The notes under the pieces: generated by a model
The model's input: only the letters and a program-made list of their open reading frames with translations
Databases searched by the model: none
Told to the model about the DNA's origin: nothing
Made by a program: the position numbers and the translations under genes
Part shown: piece by piece, positions 47,202-58,142 of the stretch
Numbering within the stretch: position 1 is the stretch's first letter
Layout of the letters: each line of letters starts with the position of its first letter
DNA from: Enoplosus armatus
Lineage: Eukaryota; Chordata; Actinopteri; Centrarchiformes; Enoplosidae
Direction: 5' to 3'
NCBI RefSeq assembly: GCF_043641665.1
Contig: NC_092182.1
Coordinates: 26,855,320-26,919,319, forward strand
Length of the DNA: 64,000 bases

Positions 47202-47565
47202 TTTAGCCAGAAGAAGAAACATTTCTGGCTGTAACGCGTGCGGCAGCTTGTTGTGACCTGCAAAACATCCAGCGGTGAAGCAACTTAACCAAAACAAACA
47301 CCAAATATTGTCCATTGTTGCTTGATTCATAATTACCGGCGTGTGGCTGCTATTGTTAGTCTGTGTGTGTGTCATCATGGCAATATGTGATCTCCTTGAT
47401 CACATATTGCCATGATGACACACACAGGTAATTATGAATCAAGCAACAATGGACAATAATATTTGGTGTTTGTTTTGGTTAAGTTGCTTCACCGCTGGAT
47501 GTTTTGCAGGTCACAACAAGCTGCTGCACGCGTTACAGCCAGAAATGTTTCTTCTTCTGGCTAAA
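47202..47565. repeat. Near-perfect palindrome (foldback), arms ~170-190 bases, 5-base loop
   Basis: The left arm is 47202-47392, the loop TCCTT is at 47393-47397, and the right arm is 47398-47565. The outer ends are TTTAGCCAGAAGAAGAAACA and its inverse. The inner ends are CAATATGTGATC and GATCACATATTG. Differences seen: the left arm has about 25 extra bases around GTGTGGCTGCTATTG, the right arm has three extra bases in ACAATAATATTTGG, and there is one substitution (CTGCCGC versus CTGCTGC). It could be a hairpin-type MITE or a local inverted duplication. Confidence 0.92.
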
Positions 47566-47924
47566 CAGTTCTACTGTTTACTTTTGAGTTGTTTGCCAAG
47601 TATTTATATGTCTGTGTCGTCAACACGAAGCGTCGTGGGGGGTTAGGGTTGATCTTATTTTGAGCATGACTGTAATCATTGTTTGTCATTATCGTCTCTG
47701 ATGCATATATAGCTGGGGCTTTTTGCCTTTGAGGTTTTCAGCATGGATGTTTAATGTAAATGTAAGTGAGTTTACAAAGTGACAAACAGAGAGAGAGCAG
47801 AAACAAACTTCAGCCAATAGCCAACCAACTTCAACAGGGAAGTAACTTTGGAAAATATCTACTTGATTTGATCAACTCAAACTGGTGGAGTCTCTAGTCT
47901 CTTGATGGTTACATTCACTTATAG
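47566..47924. other. Intergenic, no feature recognised
   Basis: No gene or clear repeat seen right of the palindrome. Confidence 0.5.
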
Positions 47925-47972
47925 TAAGTCACTTTGGATAAAAGTTAAATAAATGTAAAGTAATGCAGTGTT
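47925..47972 (+). repeat. V-SINE-type 3' tail fragment
   Basis: AAGTCACTTTGGATAAAAGT followed by TAAATAAATGTAAAGTAATG matches the conserved 3' tail of vertebrate V-SINEs (GTCGCTTTGGATAAAAGCGTC...AAATG...). The tRNA head is not seen nearby. Confidence 0.65.
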
Positions 47973-49478
47973 ATATTAACTTCATATGAACTTAATAATA
48001 ATGTTTTTCTCAGAAGAAGGAATTTTGTCCCCATCACTTACATTGAAACCACATTAAGAAGGTGCCTCTTGATGGCCAGACTATAGTCTGAACTTTAAGT
48101 CAGGTCTCCCAAAACCGGACGATATTTCAGTGTCAGAACTGGTTCAGTCCACAGAAGAGATGATCATATCCAAGTCTCAAGAGCTCTGTCTGTGCACACC
48201 TGACGCACAGGTGTGTAGCAGAAAAGCTGATGAACTAATTACCAATACAGGGAGTGATGCTTTTGATTGGTCAGACACATCCCACCTGTGCTATTAAGTA
48301 CACGCCATATAAAACAGCACCTCTGTATTTAAAAATATGACTTGAATTATTTTAAAGAAACACAAATTATTATCCTGTGATATAGTAAAATGTTACATGA
48401 ACCTCTGTGTGCAGTTCTGTCGGTCAGCAGATTGTATTTATGGAAATCATTAGTTAAAATCTGTTCAGTTGCCAAGTGTTGTTGTTGCGTTGTACAAAAA
48501 CTGAAAGACGAAAACTGTGACCAGCTGGCAGACAGACTGTGAGCGTCGTCGGGAGCTAAATCCAGATTAGAAAGTTTGAACCTGCCTCAGACTGCTGGAA
48601 GGACAATACACCAGGCTTCCTGCTGTACACACACACACACACAAGGTCTGATACTGTATTCACACACACACTCAGCAGAAAATAGCTCTGAGGCAGGAAG
48701 AGCGCTGCATCCTGAAGATAACATCCAGATGCACAACAATCAGACTCTCAGGAAATGCTGCTGCATCCATGTTGGACGCTCTGTGAAGTTTACAGAGAGC
48801 CGATACAGCACAATACATTTGATTTTCAGGAATTACATCACTGTTACTGACATAATAACGTTCTGTCAGCATCTGCTGGTTGCTTTTCCTGCTGTCAGAA
48901 CGCGTATATACACGCCCGAGGGAGATAAACATCATAGCAGAAGAGATGATAGCTCTCTTTATTTTGAATTTAAATCATGTAAGGGAGCGGGAAATGTACA
49001 TGTAAGCTGTTTCTAGGTCACAATCTCCAGAGCAGCAAAAAAACTCCACAAAAACACCTGGTTAGTAACTTTCCCATGTCAATCTCATGGCAAAAGAATC
49101 TGTTGTGGCTGATGGCGACAGTCCTCAACTCCTGGCTACAGTCACTTTTTGACTGATGAGCAGTGAGGAACTCAGGTAGAAATAGAGAGGCTTGTGTCAG
49201 GTTACACACTGAAGGAACTGCTGCAGCAGACTGACCTCATGTTCAAAGTTACCAGGCCACTTAGTCTGCAAAGTATCTTAGCTTTGACTTTTTACCGCAT
49301 TAAGTCCAGGAGGCGGGCGATACTGTCACCTGTCACAGCTAAAAGAAATGTATGGACCTGCACCATCTAGCACACGAGACCGAGTGATGGCAAAAATAAC
49401 AACTTCAGTCCACCAATAAAACACTATTCAACTGTTGTATGGACTTGTATTAACAATAATATCTAAACACGGTGAACA
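47973..49478. other. Intergenic, no gene recognised
   Basis: No exon or RNA gene. Short CA runs lie near 48629-48645. The frame at 48576-49016 lacks domain content. Confidence 0.5.
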
Positions 49479-49735
49479 GTGGCCACTTTATTAGGTACAC
49501 CTGCAGCAGTTATAATATATTCCATGTTCTAATTTCTTGTCCTCCCGATTTACAAACATGAGGGAATATTAGCAAACACCTCTGAATATAAGAGCGTCCA
49601 GTACAACAGCACCACTAACTGACCTCAGTGCTTAAACATATAACCTCTATGACAGCGTCAACAACACTGAACATTAGGGGCATCAGTCGTATTGGATTGC
49701 ATTGTGCAGGTGTACCTAACAAAGAGGAAGTAACA
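49479..49735. mobile_element. Non-autonomous DNA element with imperfect terminal inverted repeats
   Basis: The left end has GGCCACTTTATTAGGTACAC, and the right end has GCAGGTGTACCTAACAAAGA, an imperfect inverse. The roughly 250-base interior encodes nothing. I know this terminal sequence from many fish genomes. A fragment is at 38296-38325. Confidence 0.7.
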
Positions 49736-50170
49736 TTAAAGTAATACGTTTACTTCTGAGGAGGGAGTGAAGACTCATTACATCATTAGTAGTGGATTAC
49801 TTGTTGTGAGTAATCTTTTTAGCACAAAGGGAACAAGCTACAAAAAGCCACCGGGATACTTTTGGTCGACTGTGAGGAGTTCCTCTCCAGCTGGCTGTCA
49901 GCAGCAGTGGTGGAGTCTGAAACATGACCAGGGAAGCTTGTGTTACCTCGTCTGGCCTACAAACCGCCTGCAGACACACACACACACACAGAATGGAGGT
50001 TTTAATGCTTTGTGTGTCACTGTTAACTCAAGTGTATCGATAACTCTCATAGACCACCAGTTAAAGAGCTAACATGTAGGCCTCACCTGTGCTACCATTG
50101 CTGAAATATTTGTACTAATCCTAACTGTATACTTTTTTTACACAGTTAGAATTTAAAGAGGCTCTTTTTT
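49736..50170. other. Intergenic, no feature recognised
   Basis: Short CA run near 49975-49990; otherwise nothing recognised. Confidence 0.5.
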
Positions 50171-50212
50171 CAGAATCAGAAATACTTTATTGATTCTTGG
50201 GGGGGGGGGGGG
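50171..50212 (-). repeat. Non-LTR retroelement 3' tail plus 14-base poly-G
   Basis: CAGAATCAGAAATACTTTAT and TGATTC are followed by the G-run at 50199-50212. Same arrangement as at 9325-9379. It ends 13 bases before the tRNA gene. Confidence 0.65.
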
Positions 50213-50225
50213 TTATACAAAACAT

Positions 50226-50307
50226 CGTTGTCGGCAGGATTCGAACCTGCGCGGGGAGACCCCAATGGATTTCTAGTCCATCGCCTTAACCACTCGGCCA
50301 CAACAAC
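50226..50307 (-). tRNA. tRNA-Ser (anticodon AGA)
   Basis: The 82-base sequence on the minus strand folds as a class II tRNA. The acceptor stem GTTGTTG pairs with CGACAAC with one G-U pair, and the discriminator is G. The D-arm is GGCCGAGTGGTTAAGGC, which contains box A. The anticodon loop is GGACTAGAAATCC with anticodon AGA. A long variable arm (TTGGGGTCTCCCCGCG) and the box B sequence GGTTCGAATCC follow. A TTTT run at 50219-50222 lies three bases downstream and can terminate RNA polymerase III. Long variable arm and G73 are serine identity elements. It matches remembered vertebrate tRNA-Ser(AGA) almost base for base, so it looks functional, not SINE-derived. Confidence 0.95.
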
Positions 50308-51136
50308 TTGCTTTTCTCTTTAACCTACAATAAATGATTTTTTATGTCCTCTTGACGGCAGCAAAAACAAGTTGGGAAAACGTTGCTTCGTTCCACCTCC
50401 AGCCGTCACAGAGCAACACGATGCTTCATGTGGAGTCGTGTTTGTGTCTCCTGATGAATGAAGTCCAGTATCTTCTCTCTGTTAGCTCTGTTTCTGGTCT
50501 CTTTCTGGTCTCTTTAGCTGCTAAATGCTCCACTAACTGAGTCTGTCTGCTGTCTGTGAACCATAACAGATAAACCAGGAGCTGAAAGTCACTATGAAGC
50601 TCCGTGAATCCGAGAGCAGCTGCAGATTCAGCTGATGAGTCTCTGTAGGTTCATCGCTACCAGAGAGTCCTTTCGTATTGTCACGTTGTTTTTACATTGT
50701 ATGAGACAAGTTAAATCCACTGACTGTCACACCCACGTTTTGACAAAACAAGGTCTGGACTGTGAGGCCGTATGCAGCTCCCGTCGTAAAGACAGAAAAC
50801 CCAGCTCGCTTCTACCTTACGGACAACCTGTAAACCTGTAACTATGACTACCCAACAACAACTGCCAGGCATCCCGTAGCTAGGGCTACATGTCAAACAG
50901 CATGCGTGCCTGGCAAACCAGTAACCAGGTAGTCACGTTTAGCTTCTTGGTTTAAGGTGGAATTGTTCTTTTCCATGTTTGTCAGAAGTAAACAGGACCA
51001 CTACCCCTAAAACACACTGACCGCTGCACACTGTCAGCTGTAGAGTTTTCAGTTGGATCCATCAAGAGATTTATATTTCATTTCATGTTAGATAACGGTT
51101 TTATTTCTATAATAGCTTATTGAACAGTAATGGACA
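50308..51136. other. Intergenic, no gene recognised
   Basis: No exon or repeat recognised upstream of the tRNA gene. Frames at 50334-50540 and 50635-50841 lack domain content. Confidence 0.5.
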
Positions 51137-51541
51137 TAATAATAATAATAATAATAATAATAAACTTTATTTATATAGCACTTTTCAAAAACTAGTTTAC
51201 ATTTCAGTGCAATTTCAATCAGAGCAGCAGGGGGCCAAGAATAGACCCTTGAGGAACGCCACAGTGATATTTGCATATCTAGAGGAGACATTCCCAACTG
51301 TTACAGAGAAAGTTCTGCCTCTCAGGTAAGACTCAAACCAGTCTCGAGCAGTCCCAGTTACGCCTACCCAGTTTTTTAATCGATCAATTAATATGCCAGG
51401 GTCAACCGTATCAAACGCAGCAGAGAGGTACAACAGCCGGCATCTGAATCTAATACTGAAAGACTTGTGAAGCGATATGAGGAGGATCTTCATCATGTTC
51501 ATGGTGAAGATGCTTTGTAATAAATTCACAGAACACCTCAT
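51137..51541 (-). mobile_element. Internally deleted LINE remnant (reverse transcriptase piece and 3' tail)
   Basis: On the minus strand the frame contains LYLSAAFDTVDPGILIDRLK and VTGTARDWFESYLRGRTFSV, part of the reverse transcriptase palm and thumb of fish L2/Rex1-type LINEs. It goes almost directly into AAAAGTGCTATATAAATAAA and an ATT-repeat tail (51137-51162). The part between catalytic domain and tail is missing, so it is an internally deleted dead copy. Confidence 0.78.
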
Positions 51542-54133
51542 GCTATGGACAAAAGTTACCCTGGTAGACGCCTGTATTAATATTAATATATTAGTGTAAA
51601 ATGTCTGTAAGTTTTTACAGAGACTTGCATGACTGATGCAGGGGTCATTTGGAGGCTGGGAACAAACACTATCTGGGAGGCCTCTCTGACATTTAGAGTG
51701 GATTTTAAACAGGTTTTTGGCAGGAAATGTTTGGAGGACCTGGCAACCCTGGACTGCATGCAGAGGGTAACCTGGTGATTGAGGTTCAGGTCTTGTTATG
51801 GTTAAGCTGATTGCATGAACCTGTTTAATATAAGTAAAGCAGTGATCTTAATAAGGTTTCTCAGAAGTATAATGTATGTACATGTATTAATTCATGTGAA
51901 CACACAGAAGCTGGTGGTGGCCCAGAGTGACCAGTTCAAAAACTTCCATGTTGACTTTGTTTCTGTCACATGAAGAGACTTTCTGTCTCAGCGTTGGTGT
52001 GGATGAATGATGGATTTCCTGTGTGTAGCGACATCATTGTCCAGTCCAGTTTTGGCATGTTTGGAGTTTATTGGATGCTCCATTGTTCATATATCTGTCC
52101 TTGGAGTTTTTATTCTGTCACATTGTTCACGCTGTGGCCTGCAGCCCCCGGGCTGGATTTCCTGACAGGAAGACACACTGTACAGTGGCTGAGGGGGGAA
52201 AGGTGATCGCCAGCGCTGAAGTGTTTCCAAACACGGCCAGCAAACATCCTCGCTTCACTGACCCACTAAAAAGCACAAGATGGTCCTGGCATCGCTCGTT
52301 CATATTTAATAAGACAAGTCAGTAGGTGCTTTATGAATTCAAAAAGCTCTATGGAACCAGAATGCTGAGCATAGTTTCCATTTGGAGCCGTTGTCTGATT
52401 GTGAGTTGCCAGAATTCAGTTTTGGATAATTAGCAGTGAACACAGAGTCCAGCTGAGGCTGATGAACGTCATCAGTTCTGCAGGTATCCATCCACAGAGC
52501 AACGCCACTAGCATTGCTCAAAATATCCCATGAAATTCAAATGAGATGTGAAATGATCCCAGTCATTAGGAATTCTCTTTGTTAGTTTATTTCCAAGGAC
52601 CGATTTGTTTCTGCATTGTTAAATAAATACATACAGTCCCTCATGGCTCAGCAAAAAAGTCCTTCGAAATCTGTTCAGGGATCATAACATTTCTTGTAAA
52701 TAAAAGAAATAATAATAATAAGAGTGTTCCATCTTTACAAAACCCTACCGCACCACATATACACATTCATAAAAGCATTAGCTTGAATAACTGGGTCTCT
52801 CTTTGTTTTTCTGATGAAGACAAAAATCTACACAAAGCAGCTCTTAACTTTTTGTTTTATTAAATCTTTAAGTCATCTTACAAATTAAGACCAACTTAAA
52901 CACAGAAAGTTCACATTCTCCAGTAAATAACATTTTGTAAAAATAAAATAACATCAACAAGTTTTTTTTTTAACAATAACCCAAATTCCTGAAAGTCAGT
53001 TGATGAACTATTTAATAATAATAAACAGTGATCACACAAACATGACACGTAGGAGATTCCATGTCTGCACGTTGTCCGGCTGAAGAAACAATGCCAACTG
53101 AAATGAGCAGTACACAAAAACACACACTTAAAATGAAAACACATGTATCAAAATAATTGATCACGGTCAATCGTTATTGCTTCAGTGACAGCAGCAAAAA
53201 TCAGTTTTCAATGCCTGCTGCACTGCTGCTCCACGCTGAGGAGGAATTATTAGGAAAGCCCTGTTCAGTGATGAAAAACTACTGTACAGCAGCGCAATCC
53301 ATCACAAACATAACTACATTAACACATTACGTAAATAATACAATTAGTATTAACTCGATCTAATTCGTTTTAATTAAAACAGTCTATATACAAATCTACA
53401 TATCTGAAACAAAAAGCTGTTTATTGTAAAAAATCTACAGTGTGAGGAGGAACTCCTCTGTTGTGAAGAACTTCATGTAATAAAGAAATTCATTTTAAGT
53501 GAATGACGGCGCTGCAAAATGTAAACGCTAATTCTTTAAACAGACACGACAAACAGCATCTTCTTGTTTATTTGTGCTGAGAACAATATTTTCCACCTGC
53601 ATCGCCTCAAAGCCCTTCAGTTTCTACATGTGCACCAAATATCCCGGAAATGTAATGAGATACAGCACCGGGAATCTCGTCTTCTCACTGCTTCTATTTA
53701 CAAGCTTTGTTCCCTGCAGTGACAGCGCTTTCAAACAGGCTCGTGTGTACCTTTATTAACACTTATTTTAAGTCACTGGAGATATTATGTTTGTTTTAAA
53801 GTGTGATTGTAAACGTTAAGGCAGAATGATCAAGGCACATGTTATATACACTATAATACAGGAGTGTTATCTCATCCGAGCACGACTGTTAGAATCAAAA
53901 GAAAGAAGAAGTTTTCTTTACATACATAAAACATATCAACAGATTCCTGACACTGCTATTTCATTCATTCAGAAAAGAAAACTCTCTTCTTTACTTTGTT
54001 TGTATCAAATAACATACAAAAGTAAAAATCGGAGTCTAACTGAGACGTCAGCGTGTAAATATCCTGGCCGTTTGTTTTGACTTGTGCACTTTTTCGGTCA
54101 AAATTGTAATTAATAAAAAGTATAAATGAAAGT
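51542..54133. other. Intergenic / possible fam83c 3' flank, no separate gene seen
   Basis: Unique AT-rich sequence, especially 52600-54130. No exon with recognisable residues on either strand. It may include alternative 3' UTR of fam83c; another minus-strand AATAAA lies near 52858. Confidence 0.5.
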
Positions 54134-54139
54134 TTTATT
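54134..54139 (-). promoter_or_regulatory. fam83c: Candidate polyadenylation signal of fam83c
   Basis: AATAAA on the minus strand, about 345 bases downstream of the fam83c stop, with U-rich sequence after it. Several other AATAAA words exist further downstream, so the true site is uncertain. Confidence 0.4.
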
Positions 54140-54482
54140 AACGGCACACGAGTGATTTTCACAGATCAATTTCAATGTGTGATCTTTTTCATGATGGATC
54201 AAATTTTTTCCATGTGTTTTGTAAACAGCCCTTCTGTACTTTTAAAAAGGCTCCTCACATGATAGAAGAGGCAAAATGGTTTCAAGGATGACAGAAGAAG
54301 AAGGAGCCTCTGAGCCAACATGGCTGTCACGGCTGATTTCTGCCGGGCATCACTGACCTGTGGAAGGAGAAGAAGGACCGACCACTTTATAAAAACCACC
54401 AGAGTCGGTGGATTGTAATCATGTAATAAGAGACACAGGAAGAGTTCAGAGGAGAAAGTTGAAACCAGTCTGATCTCCCAGT

Positions 54483-55290
54483 CTAATTGGTGGTCTTGAG
54501 CTCGAAGCGGCTGTACACCTGCTTGGATTTCATCTTGTTGTATTGGTTCACCAGGTCCAGCTTGCTGTGGCCCAGCGTCATTCGTTTCTGGTCCTGCCGG
54601 CTCATCAACACGGCCGGAGAGAGCGGGGGCGGTGGGCTCTGCTGGCTCTCCGGCTCAGTTTGAGAGAGGTCCGGTCCCCCCCAGGACGTGGTGCCGTGAG
54701 GGGACGGTGAATTCCGGAAGTTGAAGGTGTCTTTGTCTTTGCTGGAGGGGGGCAGGAAGAGGTCTGTGAGTTTGTTGAGGAATTGGTTGGAGGGAGTCCT
54801 CTGCTTTGGGGTGAGTTTGCTGTCATTGACCGGGGAGGGTGCCTGGGTCTTGGGGTTCAGGTTTGAGTTGGGGGTGCCGGGGACCAGCCCGGCGCCGTGG
54901 AACGTACTCGGTTTGTGGTCGTACAAACCCAAAGCCTGGAACTTGGAGGAGGTGCCGCCTATATTTGACCGCATGACGTCCACCGGGTTGGGCTTGTTCC
55001 AGTCGATGCCCATTTGCTGACCGTAGGCCGGCGGTGGTCGTTCCATAGCTGGGCTGTGATTGGTTCCTCCGTTAGCGGAGAGTCGTGGTCCTGGTGCGAT
55101 GTGGCTCTGAGGTGTCGGGGTTTGCCCTCCACCTCTCCTCTCAGGGCTCAGGTGAGCGTTGTTGTTGGGCTCCTTCTTGTCCTGAGTGACCTTGTAGACG
55201 GTCTTAGGGGTCATCCCAGGTGCAGCCTTCACACTGGACACGCTGTTACTTGATTGGCTGCTGGAGTTTTCAGAGCACACCCTCTGCCTG
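54483..55290 (-). CDS. fam83c: fam83c last exon: C-terminal tail and stop
   Basis: This 808-base exon encodes about 268 residues and ends at TAG (54483-54485). It is low in predicted structure and rich in S, P and N, with runs such as SSSQSSNSVSS and PPPPLSPA. Near the end is RMTLGHSKLDLVNQYNKMKS, then YSRFELK before the stop. The element (K)R-[LM]-TLGHSKLDL and the final SRFE are, from memory, hallmarks of FAM83C, where the TLGHS box occurs more than once; here I see it once, and the tail is shorter than in human. The tails of FAM83 proteins direct CK1 kinases bound by DUF1669 to partners or locations. Acceptor choice is ambiguous by three bases (CAGCAG at 55288-55293). Confidence 0.93.
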
Positions 55291-55478
55291 CTGGAGGAGG
55301 AAGTAAAGATTAGCACACAACATGAAGTCCAGATAATCTATTCAATCTATTAATAGAGAGACGATGTCTGTATTTAAACAGACAGCTTCTCAAATTTGAG
55401 GATTTGCTGCTTCTTCTTGTTTTACAAGTTTACAACAAACAAACAAAAACGCCTTGTAAGTAGACTCCAGCTTCGTAC
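55291..55478 (-). other. fam83c: fam83c intron between DUF1669 end and tail exon
   Basis: 188-base intron with donor GTACGA after 55479 and a tandem acceptor CAGCAG. Phase 2. Confidence 0.9.
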
Positions 55479-55715
55479 CTGTCAGCGAGTAAATCCAGGC
55501 CCATGACCGGGCCGAGCCCCATGCCCATGCCGGGGGCCATCATGGCCGGGTATGACGGGTAGTAGGGCAGCCCCTCCTCCTCTGGGTTGAAGAAGCAGTC
55601 GATGATCTGCGAGTCGGCGTACAGACAGCGGAACTCCCGGTCGAAGCTGTCGGCGATGCGACCTGAGAAATGCATCACCATGTTGCTGTGCACCTGAGCC
55701 GACAGCCAGGTGAAA
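55479..55715 (-). CDS. fam83c: fam83c exon: end of the DUF1669 domain
   Basis: This 237-base exon starts with T, completing the serine codon begun in the previous exon, and then reads FTWLSAQVHSNMVMHFSGRI. Across the junction this gives SYSFTW, the motif with the phenylalanine that FAM83 proteins use for binding casein kinase 1, as known for other members. DSFDREFRCLYADSQ follows, the typical F-D-x-E-F-R-x-L-Y-A end of DUF1669. After the domain comes a Pro/Gly/Met-rich linker (PAMMAPGMGMGLGPVMGLDL). The acceptor is CTGTCTAG and the donor GTACGA. From memory, HSNMVMHFSGRIADSFDREF aligns with human FAM83C (SMVLQLRGRIVEDFDREF) better than with other paralogues. Confidence 0.94.
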
Positions 55716-56356
55716 CTAGACAGGAGACAAAACACCAGAGTGTGAAACCTTGGAGATTTACTGTCGCTGGAACAGTATTTTGAAGGCCTCCCTGGTTAAA
55801 ATGATCTAACCAGAGGCCGTCATGTGAGCTTGAATTCTCTGTTACTGTGTGTGTTTGTTTTGTGTGTGTGTGTACATGCTGGGACAGCAGTGCAAACAAT
55901 ATAAGAGAAAGAGGGACAGGAAAAATGATCAGCTATCGTAATTACATACGCAGGAGCGACTTAAAATGAATGTTTCAATAATCAAGGTACAACAACAAAA
56001 ATAACAAGAAGAATTAATTATTCAACCACATCTGCTTCAAAAATGTGTTTATAAAAGCTAATGTGCTCATTATGTTGTTCAGTTCTCACATTTCCCCCAC
56101 GCTGAGTGTTAAAACGTGTTAATCAGGCACAACTGACCAACTGCAGCAAGATGGGAAACAGGAAATGACATCACCTATGAAGGTGACCCTCCTGCTGTAT
56201 ACTGAGCAGGAACGGTGTTTATCAAGCGTGTGGCATGTTCTTAAAAACTAGGAATGATGAAACACAAGATTGGCTGCCATCAGCTGTCTTCGTGTAAACA
56301 ATCTCCACTTCTAGCTGATAAAACTGCACATCAGCCTCAACAATTTCCTGAACAGT

Positions 56357-56380
56357 GCTGAGTCACCGTGGTGACTCAGC
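56357..56380. promoter_or_regulatory. Perfect palindrome of two AP-1/NF-E2-type sites
   Basis: GCTGAGTCACC and GGTGACTCAGC are perfect inverse copies separated by GT. Each holds the TGAGTCA core bound by AP-1, and with flanking bases (TGCTGAGTCAC on the left) it fits the NF-E2/Maf half-site rule. It lies in the fam83c intron. Binding is not shown by sequence alone. Confidence 0.55.
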
Positions 56381-56880
56381 GGCTTATCTGCCAGCAGCAG
56401 ACATCAGGTCTCAGAGGGACAGGATCATACCAATGCCTGAGGACTTTTGGGACATTTAGTGTCCTTATTGGCAGCTGAAAACAGCCCTGCGTTAAAACAA
56501 TGTTATAACAACCGGTGAGACCAGTTTGAGTAACAGATTAGAAGCCAAAGCACTGCACAACAGTTTTTACACACTCAGACAGAAATGTGAATATGCCGTT
56601 CAGATTAGTCCTCGACCAATAATGTGCGCTTGCATGTATTTGATTGGCCAACGCAGCACCTTGCAGCATGAGATCCCGTTGGTTGCACCATGTGGAGGGA
56701 CTCACATGGCGAAATAGAAGTTATAACTATAACGACATGTTTGTCTTCACTTTGAGCCTGTTTCTACAGGTGAGTACTGAGGACTGTGAGCTCATGGTGG
56801 ACCAGGACATTATGACTGAGTGACTCAGTGACCTTGACCTTTGACCTTTGACCACCAAATTCTAATCAGTATTAGTTTGT

Positions 56881-56965
56881 GCCCTTCCCTAATTCCCTTC
56901 AGGCGGTCCTGACATATCACGTTCACGGGAATGTGATGGACGGAGGGACAGCCTGAAAACATGAT
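56881..56965 (+). repeat. Dispersed repeat fragment (GTGAACGCGATATCTCAGG family), second copy
   Basis: GGCGGTCCTGACATATCACG, TTCACGGGAATGTGATGGAC and GGAGGGACAGCCTGAAAAC parallel the sequence at 43344-43400 in order and orientation. Confidence 0.55.
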
Positions 56966-56999
56966 GCCTCCGGTTATCGCTGGGGCCTCGACAATGGGA

Positions 57000-57109
57000 T
57001 CGTGCCTTGATCGCGCCTTGATCGTGCCTTGGTCGTGCCTTGGTCGTGCCTTGATCGTGCCTTGGTCGTGCCTTGATCGTGCCTTGGTCGTGCCTTGATC
57101 GTGCCTTGA
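57000..57109. repeat. Minisatellite, 11-base unit TCGTGCCTTGA
   Basis: Ten units of TCGTGCCTTGA or TCGTGCCTTGG, with one TCGCGCCTTGA. The A and G variants alternate in part. An 11-base period shifts frame each unit. Confidence 0.95.
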
Positions 57110-58027
57110 AAATGACAGATTTGAGATGGAGAACTAAATGGAGACACCGTCCCGGAGAGCGTCTCCACTCAGCAGGTGTTGAACTGAGAAAAACAAATCT
57201 CTAATCCTCCGAGCGTTTTTAACAACCTCATGAAAGCGTCTTCAATAATCTCTGCAGAGATGATGCCACATGCAAAACAAAATCAGGCGGTTAAAAACAC
57301 ATTCTTTTCTGAATTGAAATCATGTTGAAGCTGAGCTGTGTGTTCTACAGCCACCAAATAAAACTCTGAGGAACCTGCAGGACAACTTTCCTCACTGATA
57401 AATCACTCACTGCTCAGATATGTTGGACACGTTTCACCTGAAGTTAAATTCCTGGTCAGAGCACGCCTTCACATCGTAAAGTTTGTTTTCCTCAGAGGAG
57501 GAGAGACTCTTACAGCCCATAATCGTACATGACCAGGCCTGCAATAAGGCTGTGTTTGAATCCATTATCACTTCACCACAGAAGTCATATAAATTATACC
57601 TGGGTCATATTTCCACATGTCAAGATAAGCTCGGTGCACCGTCACCCGCCGTTTCCTGAAACAGTTGACAGTTATCACTGCGTTAACGGTCACCAGTTGT
57701 ATAATCATAAAAAGTAAATTCACATTATAATCATATTATATTTATTTGTTATCAATTCTAACAATGTGTTTTAACTGTGTTTTACAGTATTGTCTTGTGT
57801 TTATTTTATTTGTTTTTATTTGTTTTTAATATTTATTCATTTCATCTCAAATTACTGGAGTTTTTATTTGTTTTATCATAAAATCGAATTATTTTATATT
57901 TTGTGGGTTTTAATTTGTGTTAAGTTATATGAGTTATGTGAGTTATATAATAATACTAATAATTATTATCATTTTTATTCGCCTCAACATGTACGTGCCC
58001 ACAGGAGGACTTATAATTGTTGACCAA

Positions 58028-58142
58028 TACATTACACTTTATATCACTTTACAACTACATTATAGAGAGTTGTAAATCATTTATTACATGTTAATAAAGC
58101 GCTTATAAATGCTAAATAGGAAGCGCTAAAGTAAAGTGTTAC
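58028..58142. repeat. Small MITE-like element with ACACTTTA ends
   Basis: The left end TTACACTTTAT and right end AGTAAAGTGTTACT are imperfect inverses around about 100 AT-rich bases with GTTAATAAAGCGCTTATAAA inside. No coding content. Confidence 0.55.

Noticed and set aside
46896..47646. Opposed frames sharing a stretch CLFWLSCFTAGCFAGHNKL that looks like a signal peptide
   Set aside because: They share it because the two arms of the palindrome at 47202-47565 encode the same words on opposite strands. No gene structure supports either.
54605..55253. Overlapping frames on both strands within the last fam83c exon
   Set aside because: They are shadow frames of the coding exon at 54483-55290, whose C-terminal motifs are conserved.
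57000..57109. Regular short repeats considered as a CRISPR-like array
   Set aside because: The units are directly adjacent with no spacers, the genome is a vertebrate, and no cas genes exist nearby.
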